Assembly: GCF_001077535.1 (NCBI RefSeq)
Contig: NZ_CP011968.1
Coordinates: 62,001-126,000 of the forward strand
Source of the DNA: Clostridioides difficile ATCC 9689 = DSM 1296
GTDB taxonomy: Bacteria; Bacillota; Clostridia; Peptostreptococcales; Peptostreptococcaceae
Length of the DNA: 64,000 nt
Direction: 5' to 3'
The notes under the pieces were generated by a model. That model did not search any database. It was not told the origin of the DNA and saw only the letters and a program-made list of their open reading frames with translations. Position numbers and translations under genes: made by a program. Position 1 is the stretch's first letter, and every line of letters starts with the position of its first letter. Shown here piece by piece: positions 1 through 7,062 of the stretch.

Positions 1-1
1 A

Positions 2-280
2 TGGAAGACTGGATATAGAACTGAGGGGCTTATAAATAGTGCATCTAGTTTTGGGTTTAAAGTGGGAAATGGATTAGGTTCAGCAATATTAGGTGCAGTA
101 TTATCAATTGGTGGTTATGTAGGAACATCAGCTACTCAAAGTGATTTAGCTATAGTATCAATAAAAGTATGTTTTATATACCTACCTATATTTATAACAA
201 TATTACAAATTATCATAATGTCTTTTTATAAGCTTGATAAAGAATATAGTACTATACTTGATGAATTAAATACTAAATAA
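2..280 (+). CDS. GPH-family sugar:cation symporter, C-terminal fragment
   Basis: The reading frame is open from base 2 to the TAA at 278-280, so only the last 92 codons are in the window. The fragment begins with a W-K-T-G-x-R-x-E-G-L-I-x-S-A-S-S-F-G stretch followed by K-V-G-N-G-L-G-S-A. This is typical of the late cytoplasmic loop of glycoside-pentoside-hexuronide:cation symporters (melibiose/glucuronide carrier family). Two hydrophobic segments follow, then a short charged tail. Substrate cannot be told from this piece. An intrinsic terminator lies about 300 bases downstream. Confidence 0.75.
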   Translation, partial: WKTGYRTEGLINSASSFGFKVGNGLGSAILGAVLSIGGYVGTSATQSDLAIVSIKVCFIYLPIFITILQIIIMSFYKLDKEYSTILDELNTK

Positions 281-574
281 TGAAAAAGTTTCTTATAAAG
301 TCTTAAGTTTAATTAAGGTCTATTGTAAATGTTCCCTATAAAAACTATTATATATTTATGATTATTGAAGAATTTTTAGAGAAGCGAATAATAAAAATAT
401 AAGAAGACTTTAAATGATGAAATGGTTGGTTTTTTAGAAATGATTTAATAAGTTATTGTTATTTAAAGCATTATAAGTGGACAATTAATTTTTAATTTAT
501 GGAGATGATATTTAACAATTAGAAGTAATATATAATATGCACTAAGAAGCAATTTTTCAACTATTTATGAAGGT

Positions 575-605
575 GGTGGTACAAGAAAAGTATCACCTTT
601 TTTTT
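575..605 (+). terminator. Intrinsic terminator upstream of the SorC-type regulator
   Basis: A 7-bp stem (575-581 with 591-597, one G-T wobble) and a 9-base loop are followed by eight T residues (598-605). It would stop transcription from upstream just before the aco locus promoter. Confidence 0.6.
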
Positions 606-622
606 GTTATACAAAAAAACAG

Positions 623-652
623 TTGACTTTTTATATGAACCCCTTCTATAAT
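623..652 (+). promoter_or_regulatory. Sigma-A-type promoter for the SorC regulator/aco operon
   Basis: TTGACT at 623-628 and TATAAT at 647-652 are separated by 18 bases, directly after a terminator and about 70 bases before the regulator start. No other good promoter was seen before acoA, so the regulator and acoABC probably share this transcript. Confidence 0.65.
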
Positions 653-724
653 GTTACTGAAATTAAGTAAAATGATTGAACAAATGTAAAGATAATTGAA
701 AAGCTTGATTTTGGAGGAAAGCAA

Positions 725-1678
725 ATGAAAAAAATTGGAGACTTAAGATTAATGATGAAGTGTTGTTCACTTTATTACGAAGATAATTTGAATCAACAGG
801 AAATAGCAAATCAATTGGGAATATCAAGACCAACAATATCAAGAATATTAAAAGAAGCTTTTGAACAAGGAATAGTAAAAATACAGATAGTTGATGTTTT
901 GAAAAATGATTACCAAAAAATAGAGAGAAGTTTGGAGAGAAAATATAAATTAAAAGAAGTAATAGTAGTAGATGATAAACAGGATGCACTAACACAAAAA
1001 CAAGAACTAGCAAGAGCTGTATCTGAATATTTAACTAGAGTAGTAAAGGAAAATGATATAATAGGTGTTTCAATAGGAACAACACTAAAAGAAATACCAA
1101 GATATGTGGAAAAAAGTAACTGTAAAAATGTTACATTTATACCTCTATTAGGAGGGATTGGAGACAATGAAATAGATATTCATGCAAATCAAATAGCAGT
1201 AAGTTTAGCGAGGGCTTTTGGAGGTGATTTTAAATTATTACATGCTCCAGCTGTTATGTCTGACTTGTCTACAAAAGAGAAACTTTGCAAAGACGAAAAA
1301 ATTAAAGAAGTACTAGATTTAATAGATAAAACAACTATAGCAATTGTGGGTATAGGAAATCCTATGAGTTTAAACTCAACAATAATGGCTTCTGGATACA
1401 TGAATGAAGCAGATATAGAAGATTTAAAAAAATACAACTCAATAGGTGCAATTTGTTTACAAGCCTTTGATAAAGAAGGAAAAACTTCTATACTTGAATT
1501 TAATCAAAGAGTATTAGGAGTGAAACTGGAAGATTTAAAAAAGATAAAAAGAACAATAGGTGTCGCTTCAGGAGATGAAAAAATAGAGGCAATAAAGGCA
1601 TCATTAAAAGCGAAATTTATAAATAGTTTAGCAATTAATCACAGTTTAGCACTTAAATTATTAGAAGATTGTGACTAA
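725..1678 (+). CDS. SorC-family transcriptional regulator
   Basis: This 317-residue protein has an N-terminal helix-turn-helix (residues about 20-55, with N-Q-Q-E-I-A-N-Q-L-G-I-S-R-P-T-I-S-R) and then a sugar-binding-like effector domain of the SorC/DeoR class to the C-terminus. Family members bind DNA as oligomers and respond to phosphorylated sugars or related metabolites. A GGAGGAAAG ribosome-binding site precedes the ATG. The gene ends 37 bases before acoA on the same strand, so it is the likely local regulator of the acetoin genes. That role is inferred from position. Acetoin operons of Bacillus use the unrelated sigma-54 activator AcoR instead. The effector is unknown. Confidence 0.85.
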   Translation: MKKIGDLRLMMKCCSLYYEDNLNQQEIANQLGISRPTISRILKEAFEQGIVKIQIVDVLKNDYQKIERSLERKYKLKEVIVVDDKQDALTQKQELARAVSEYLTRVVKENDIIGVSIGTTLKEIPRYVEKSNCKNVTFIPLLGGIGDNEIDIHANQIAVSLARAFGGDFKLLHAPAVMSDLSTKEKLCKDEKIKEVLDLIDKTTIAIVGIGNPMSLNSTIMASGYMNEADIEDLKKYNSIGAICLQAFDKEGKTSILEFNQRVLGVKLEDLKKIKRTIGVASGDEKIEAIKASLKAKFINSLAINHSLALKLLEDCD

Positions 1679-1715
1679 TAGAAAGATAGATAAAAGTTAA
1701 CAGGAGGGAATGTAT

Positions 1716-2678
1716 ATGTCAATATCAAAAGAAACATTGCTTGAAATGTATAAGAGAATGAATCAGGCTAGAAAATTTGAAGAGAAAGTTAGTTGGTTTT
1801 TTGCAAGAGGTATGGTTCATGGAACAACTCACTTATCTGTAGGTCAAGAAGCGTCAAGTGTGGCGGCTGTAATGGCTTTAGAAAAAGGAGATTTAGTATC
1901 ATTAACTCATAGAGGACATAGTCAATTTATAGGAATGGGAATAGACCTAAATAAAATGATGGCTGAACTTATGGGTAAAGAAACTGGATTTTGTAAGGGA
2001 AAAGGAGGCTCAATGCATATAGCAGATATTGAGTCAGGTAACTTAGGAGCAAATGGAGTTGTAGGTGGAGGTCTTACAATAGCTCCAGGAGCTGCACTTA
2101 CACAACAGTATAAAAAAACAGGCAAAATAGTTTTATGTAGTTTTGGTGATGGAGCATCAAATGAAGGTACTTTTCATGAAGGAATAAATTTATCTTCAAT
2201 ATGGAAATTGCCAATAATATTTTACTGTGAGAATAATTTATACGGTATGTCAACAAGCATAAAACGTCATATGAATATAGAAAGTATTGCCACTAGAGCA
2301 GCTTCTTATGGAATAGAAGGAATATCAATAGATGGATATAACCCAATAGAAGTATACGAAACAGTACAAAAAGCTGCTGAGAAGTGTAGAAGAGGAGAAG
2401 GACCTGTATTAATTGAAAGTAGAACTTATAGATGGTTAGGTCATTCAAAATCAGATGCAAATGTATATAGAACAAAAGAAGAAATAGAATCATGGAAAGC
2501 AAAAGACCCTATTGAATTTTTAAAAAATTATCTTATAGAAAATAATCTATCTAATGAAGATGAATTAGATAAGATTCAAGAATTTGCAAAGCAATCAATA
2601 GAAGATGCAGTAGAGTTTGCTCAAAATAGCCCAAATCCAAAAATAGAGTCTTTATTAGAGGATGTATATGCAGACTAA
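1716..2678 (+). CDS. acoA: Acetoin dehydrogenase E1 alpha subunit
   Basis: Thiamine-diphosphate-dependent E1 alpha chain of the acetoin dehydrogenase complex, which cleaves acetoin to acetaldehyde and an acetyl group passed to lipoyl-E2. The ThDP-binding motif runs from GDG at residues 144-146 to the closing N-N about 30 residues later. The heterodimeric E1 alpha fold spans the whole 320 residues, the usual length. I chose the ATG at 1716: the AGGAGG at 1702-1707 is 8 bases away, whereas the ATG at 1710 would be only 2 bases from it. acoB follows after 24 bases. Acetoin rather than pyruvate is inferred from operon make-up (acoA-B-C-L); a branched-chain or pyruvate substrate is not excluded. 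Confidence 0.88.
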   Translation: MSISKETLLEMYKRMNQARKFEEKVSWFFARGMVHGTTHLSVGQEASSVAAVMALEKGDLVSLTHRGHSQFIGMGIDLNKMMAELMGKETGFCKGKGGSMHIADIESGNLGANGVVGGGLTIAPGAALTQQYKKTGKIVLCSFGDGASNEGTFHEGINLSSIWKLPIIFYCENNLYGMSTSIKRHMNIESIATRAASYGIEGISIDGYNPIEVYETVQKAAEKCRRGEGPVLIESRTYRWLGHSKSDANVYRTKEEIESWKAKDPIEFLKNYLIENNLSNEDELDKIQEFAKQSIEDAVEFAQNSPNPKIESLLEDVYAD

Positions 2679-2702
2679 GAATGGTAAAGGAGGAAAATAA
2701 AA

Positions 2703-3689
2703 ATGAGTACAAGGGAATTAACATATGCACAAGCAATAAAGGAAGCAATGTCAGAAGAAATGAGAAGAGATGAAAATGTAATATTTATGGGAGAAGATAT
2801 AGGAATATATGGAGGAGCATTTGGTGTATCAGTTGGTATGATAGATGAATTTGGACCAGAAAGAGTAAGGGATACTCCTATATCAGAAGCAGCTATAGCA
2901 GGAGCGGCAGCAGGTGCAGCAGCAACTGGTTTAAGACCTATTATGGAAGTAATGTTTATGGACTTTGTAACAATTTCTATGGATGCAATTGTAAATCAAG
3001 CGGCAAAAATGAGATATATGTTTGGAGGAAAAGCACAAGTTCCAATGGTTGTTAGATGTCCAGGAGGTTCTGGAACTGGTTCAGCAGAGCAACATTCACA
3101 AAGTTTAGAAGCTTGGTTTTGTCATGTACCAGGAGTAAAAGTAGTTGCACCTTCTACACCAGCAGATGCTAAGGGATTGTTGAAAGCAGCTATAAGAGAT
3201 AATAATCCAGTCATATTTGTTGAGAATAAATTGTTATACAGAAAAAAAGGTTTTGTGCCAGAAGATGATTATGTAATTGAAATTGGAAAGGCAGATATTA
3301 AAAGAGAGGGTACTGATGTTACAGTAATTACTTATGGAAGAATGTTACAAAGTGTTGAAGAAGCAGCAGAGACTCTATCAAAAGAAAATATAAATGTTGA
3401 AATTATAGATTTAAGAACTTTATATCCATTAGATAAAGAGACTATAGTAAAGAGTGTATGTAAAACTGGGAGAGTTTTAATTTGCCATGAAGCAGCTAAG
3501 ACTGGTGGGCTAGGTGGAGAAATATCAGCCCTGATAACAGAAAGTGAATCATTTGATTATTTAGATGCTCCAGTAAAAAGAATTTGTGGAAAAGATGTGC
3601 CAATACCATATAATCCAGAGTTAGAAAAAGCAGTTGTCCCAAGAGTTGATGAAATAGAAGAAGCAATAAAATCTTTAATTGTTAGATAA
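2703..3689 (+). CDS. acoB: Acetoin dehydrogenase E1 beta subunit
   Basis: The 328-residue E1 beta chain has the transketolase pyrimidine-binding domain in the N-terminal half (E-D-I-G-x-Y-G-G near residues 27-34; P-I-S-E-A-A-I-A-G near 60-68) and the transketolase C-terminal domain after about residue 200. It pairs with AcoA in an alpha2beta2 tetramer and supplies half of the ThDP site. AGGAGG precedes the ATG. acoC starts 12 bases downstream, consistent with stoichiometric co-translation. The protein is full length with no anomalies. Confidence 0.9.
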   Translation: MSTRELTYAQAIKEAMSEEMRRDENVIFMGEDIGIYGGAFGVSVGMIDEFGPERVRDTPISEAAIAGAAAGAAATGLRPIMEVMFMDFVTISMDAIVNQAAKMRYMFGGKAQVPMVVRCPGGSGTGSAEQHSQSLEAWFCHVPGVKVVAPSTPADAKGLLKAAIRDNNPVIFVENKLLYRKKGFVPEDDYVIEIGKADIKREGTDVTVITYGRMLQSVEEAAETLSKENINVEIIDLRTLYPLDKETIVKSVCKTGRVLICHEAAKTGGLGGEISALITESESFDYLDAPVKRICGKDVPIPYNPELEKAVVPRVDEIEEAIKSLIVR

Positions 3690-3701
3690 GGAGGGATAGA
3701 T

Positions 3702-4748
3702 ATGGTGGCAAATAAAATAAAAGCCACACCAGCAGCTAGAAGTCAGGCAAGAAAAGACAATATAAAATTAGATAGGCTGATTGGAAGTGGAGAAAATGGA
3801 AGGATTCATTTAGTAGATGTGTTAAATTATTTAAAAGATAATAAAGCAAATACTACTCCTTTAGCTAGAAGAATAGCAGAAGATTTAAATATAGATTTAG
3901 AAACTATTGTAGGTACTGGATATAATGGAAAGATAAGAAAGTGTGATGTGGAAAAATTAACTGGAAAAGAAACTATTGTATCAACTAATACATCTAAATC
4001 TAGTGAGAAAAAAGAGCTGAAAATTGAAAATGAAAATTCAAGAATGTTTAACACAGTAGAAGGAATATTTGAAAAGCCAAATCCAATGAGAGCTACTGTA
4101 GCAAAACGAATGTCAGAAAGTTATTTTAGTGCTCCTGTATTTACATTCAATATAGAAGTAGATGCTACAGAATTGAAGGTACTTAGAGCAAAGTTAATCG
4201 ACACAGTAAAAGAATCAACTGGAGTAAAATTAACTATGACAGATTTAATAGTAATGGCAGTATCTAAAATACTTCCAAATCATCAAGCCTTAAATTCAGC
4301 ATGGACAGATGAGGGTATATTTAGATATAAAGATGTAAATATAGCTATTGCAGTTGGTTTAGATGAAGGCTTATATGTTCCGGTAGTAAAAAATGCAAAC
4401 AAAAAGTCTTTAAAAGAAATAGCAAAAGAAAGCAAAGAACTTGCGGAAAAAGTAAAGACAGGGAAACTTATGCCAGCAGACCAAGAAGGTAATACATTTA
4501 CAATAAGTAATGTTGGAATGTATGGTATAACTACATTTACACCTATAATAAATATGCCTTCAAGTGCAATCTTAGGGGTAGGTGCTACACAAGATAAGTT
4601 TGTTCCAGTAAATGGAGAGGCTAAAATAAAACCTATAATGAACTTATCATTAACATCAGACCATAGAGTAATAGATGGAACAGTAGCTGCAAAATTCTTA
4701 AAAGATTTAAAAGAATTGTTAGAAAATCCTTTATCAATGCTTGTATAG
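3702..4748 (+). CDS. acoC: Acetoin dehydrogenase E2 (dihydrolipoamide acetyltransferase) with two E3/E1-binding domains and no lipoyl domain
   Basis: The E2 core transfers the acetyl group from a lipoyl arm to CoA. The C-terminal catalytic domain (residues about 120-348) ends with the active-site His321 in S-D-H-R-V-I-D-G (Asp325). The N-terminus is unusual. It begins at once with a peripheral subunit-binding domain (about 8-42) and then a second one (about 52-86), each with a P-x-A-R-x-x-A-x-x near its start and a G-x-x-G-R/K-I turn. A lipoyl domain with its D-K lysine is absent, and only 12 bases separate this gene from acoB, so none has been left upstream. The missing lipoyl domain is on AcoL. 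AGGAGGG sits 6 bases before the ATG. Confidence 0.88.
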   Translation: MVANKIKATPAARSQARKDNIKLDRLIGSGENGRIHLVDVLNYLKDNKANTTPLARRIAEDLNIDLETIVGTGYNGKIRKCDVEKLTGKETIVSTNTSKSSEKKELKIENENSRMFNTVEGIFEKPNPMRATVAKRMSESYFSAPVFTFNIEVDATELKVLRAKLIDTVKESTGVKLTMTDLIVMAVSKILPNHQALNSAWTDEGIFRYKDVNIAIAVGLDEGLYVPVVKNANKKSLKEIAKESKELAEKVKTGKLMPADQEGNTFTISNVGMYGITTFTPIINMPSSAILGVGATQDKFVPVNGEAKIKPIMNLSLTSDHRVIDGTVAAKFLKDLKELLENPLSMLV

Positions 4749-4914
4749 GTTTTGATATTTTGTTACTGATATAAATAGTTTGAATAGATTATATTATTAT
4801 AATTGTTTCAGTAAATTTAAAGCTTTTATATATTAAGAATTATTTTTAACAGTAACTATATGTGAATATGATTTGCTTAATTAAAATATAAGAAAATAAA
4901 TAGGAGGAGAGCCT

Positions 4915-6645
4915 ATGTCAGTAGAAGTAATAATGCCAAAAGCAGGAGTAGCCATGGAAGAAGGTACTATAGTATCTTGGCTAAAGCAAGAAGGCGAAGA
5001 AGTAAAGATTGGAGAACCTATACTAGAAATAACAACAGATAAAGTTAATATGGAGATAGAGTCAGAAGGAGAAGGTACACTTGCTGTAATCATACATAAA
5101 GAGGAAGGTGAAGTATTACCAGTATTTACAGTAATAGGTGTAATAGCAGAAAAAGGGGAAAATCAAGAGGAAGTAAAAGCTAAATATTTATCTGGAAATG
5201 TTTCAAAAGAAGATACAGTTAAAGAGAATCAAAATATAGAAGTTAAAGAAGAAAAAATAAACAAAAAAGAGTGTAATCATGATTATGATGTAGTGGTAAT
5301 AGGAGGAGGACCTGGGGGATATTTATCAGCATTAAAAGCAGCTCTTTTAGGTGGAAGAGTTGCTTTAGTTGAAGAAAATATACTAGGAGGTACTTGCTTA
5401 AATAGAGGTTGTATCCCTACAAAGACTTATATAAAAACAGCAGAAATATTAGAAGAAATTGACCAATTATCAAAGAGAGGTGTAAAAGTAACTGTAGATA
5501 AAGAACAGGACATTAAGAAGGCCATAAAATATAAAAATAGAGTAGTTAAAAAACTTACAGCTGGTGTTGGCGGATTATTAAAAAGTAGAGATGTAGATGT
5601 GTTTAATCTTAAAGCTAGTGTTAAAGAAGAGCATAAAGTAATTTTATCAGATGGAAAAGTTTTAGATACAGAAAATATAATAATTGCTACAGGTTCCAAA
5701 GTAAGGATATTACCTATAAAAGGAATAGAATCAAATTTAATAATAACTAGTACAGAAGCATTAGATTTGGAAACAGTGCCAGAAAAATTAGTAATAATTG
5801 GTGGTGGAGTGATTGGTTGTGAATTTGCAGAGATATTCAATTCAAGAGGTTCTAAAGTAACTATAGTAGAAATGGAAGATAGAGTAATCCCAAGAATGGA
5901 TAAAGAGTTAAGCGAATCTTTAAAATATTCTCTTAGTAAAAAAGGTATAAATGTATTAACTAAAAAGAAAGTTTCTGAATTTAAAGAAGAAGGAAATAAC
6001 ATATTAGTGTGCATTGAAGGTGAAGAGCCAATAAAAGCAGATTTATGTCTATATGCTATAGGAAGAGAAGCTAATCTTTCTGGCATAGAGGACTTAGATA
6101 TTAAAATAGATAAAGGTTCAATAGTTGTAAATAGTAAAATGGAAACAAGTATACCAAGCATATATGCAGTAGGTGATGTTACTGGAGGTGTAATGTTAGC
6201 TCATGCTGCTTTTAAAATGGGAGAGGTAGCAGCTTCAAATGCTCTAGGTGTGAATAAAGAAGTTGACTTAGGTGCATTACCTAGTTGTGTTTATACAATT
6301 CCAGAAGTAGCATCAGTTGGTATTACAGAAGAGGATGCTAGAAAAAAATATAATGTAAAAGTTGGTAAGTTTAATTTTGCTGGAAATGGAAGAGCTTTAG
6401 CTTCTGGTCAAGAACAAGGATATGTAAAAGTAGTAGCAGATGCTAAATATGGAGAAATTTTAGGTATACATATGTTTGGATGTGGTGTAGCAGAACTTAT
6501 AAATCATGCAGCATCATTTAAAGCGTTAGAGATACCTACTGATGAAGCAAGTGAGTTGATATTTGGTCATCCATGTACTTCAGAAGCTTTAATGGAAGCT
6601 TTGGCAGATGTAAATGGAGAATGTTTACACTTACCTAAAAAATAA
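4915..6645 (+). CDS. acoL: Acetoin dehydrogenase E3 (dihydrolipoamide dehydrogenase) with N-terminal lipoyl domain
   Basis: This 576-residue flavoprotein reoxidizes dihydrolipoyl groups with NAD+. Residues 1-80 are a complete lipoyl domain with the modifiable Lys43 in T-T-D-K-V-N-M-E. A charged linker (about 80-120) leads to the E3 body: FAD site G-G-G-P-G-G near 129, redox disulfide Cys161/Cys166 in G-G-T-C-x-x-x-x-C-I-P-T-K, NAD site G-G-G-V-I-G, the A-V-G-D-V FAD motif, and a C-terminal dimer domain with the H-P-x-x-S-E active-site pair. Plain E3s are about 460-470 residues; the extra length is the lipoyl arm. It lies 166 bases after acoC with its own AGGAGG, and no clear promoter was seen in that gap. 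Confidence 0.92.
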   Translation: MSVEVIMPKAGVAMEEGTIVSWLKQEGEEVKIGEPILEITTDKVNMEIESEGEGTLAVIIHKEEGEVLPVFTVIGVIAEKGENQEEVKAKYLSGNVSKEDTVKENQNIEVKEEKINKKECNHDYDVVVIGGGPGGYLSALKAALLGGRVALVEENILGGTCLNRGCIPTKTYIKTAEILEEIDQLSKRGVKVTVDKEQDIKKAIKYKNRVVKKLTAGVGGLLKSRDVDVFNLKASVKEEHKVILSDGKVLDTENIIIATGSKVRILPIKGIESNLIITSTEALDLETVPEKLVIIGGGVIGCEFAEIFNSRGSKVTIVEMEDRVIPRMDKELSESLKYSLSKKGINVLTKKKVSEFKEEGNNILVCIEGEEPIKADLCLYAIGREANLSGIEDLDIKIDKGSIVVNSKMETSIPSIYAVGDVTGGVMLAHAAFKMGEVAASNALGVNKEVDLGALPSCVYTIPEVASVGITEEDARKKYNVKVGKFNFAGNGRALASGQEQGYVKVVADAKYGEILGIHMFGCGVAELINHAASFKALEIPTDEASELIFGHPCTSEALMEALADVNGECLHLPKK

Positions 6646-6723
6646 ATCTAAACATAAATTATTAATTTAAGTCTATTATTAATATTAATTTATATCATAA
6701 AATTTTAAAACACTTACTTAGCC

Positions 6724-6773
6724 ATACCCCTTATTATGCAAATAATTTATTTGCATAATAAGGGGTATTTTTT
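6724..6773 (+). terminator. Strong intrinsic terminator of the aco operon
   Basis: A perfect 20-bp inverted repeat (6724-6743 with 6749-6768) has a 5-base loop and is followed by T residues to 6773. It isolates the aco genes from the PTS operon. Confidence 0.85.
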
Positions 6774-7016
6774 ATGGAAAAATATAGAATATAGAATCCT
6801 TGTAGTTTTTGTTGTACAAAAAAGATAGTAATATAAAATAACATTATCATTTTAGAATGATTTCAATTGTAATTAGGAAAAGTGATTTTTTTGTTTTTAA
6901 AAAAAGTATTATTTGTAAAATATAAAAAAAATTTTCTTAATATTTGAATAAAAGAATAGCTTAATTTAAATGTTATTACTTTATAAAAAAATAATAAGTA
7001 CAAAAAAAACAATATA

Positions 7017-7032
7017 TGGCATATAAGTTGCT
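7017..7032 (+). promoter_or_regulatory. Sigma-54 (-24/-12) promoter of the PTS operon
   Basis: TGGCAT at 7017-7022, five bases, then TTGCT at 7028-7032. The invariant GG (7018-7019) and GC (7030-7031) are exactly 10 bases apart, as sigma-54 requires. It lies 31 bases before a gene whose product carries the sigma-54-contacting GAFTGA loop, which strongly supports the call. The start of transcription would be near 7043. Confidence 0.85.
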
Positions 7033-7062
7033 ATATAAATAATAAGGAGGGAACAATTATAA

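Larger units (their letters stand above)
281..724. other. Intergenic region before the aco locus
   Basis: These 444 AT-rich bases contain no convincing gene. The last 150 bases hold a terminator hairpin (575-605) and a sigma-A-like promoter (623-652), described separately. In 281-570 I see no supported feature. Confidence 0.6.
6646..7062. other. Intergenic region between the aco and PTS operons
   Basis: This region of 417 very AT-rich bases contains the acoL terminator (6724-6773) and a sigma-54-type promoter (7017-7032). Between them (6774-7016) there is no gene. It would be the natural place for the upstream sites of a sigma-54 activator, but I could not identify a clear repeated site. Confidence 0.6.

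Noticed and set aside
663-1013. Minus-strand Leu/Phe-rich frame opposite the SorC regulator
   Set aside because: Typical antisense artefact of Lys/Glu-rich coding sequence; no start signals.
5427-6161. 244-codon minus-strand frame inside acoL
   Set aside because: Low-complexity Ser/Ile/Leu composition from antisense reading of a dehydrogenase; no start signals.
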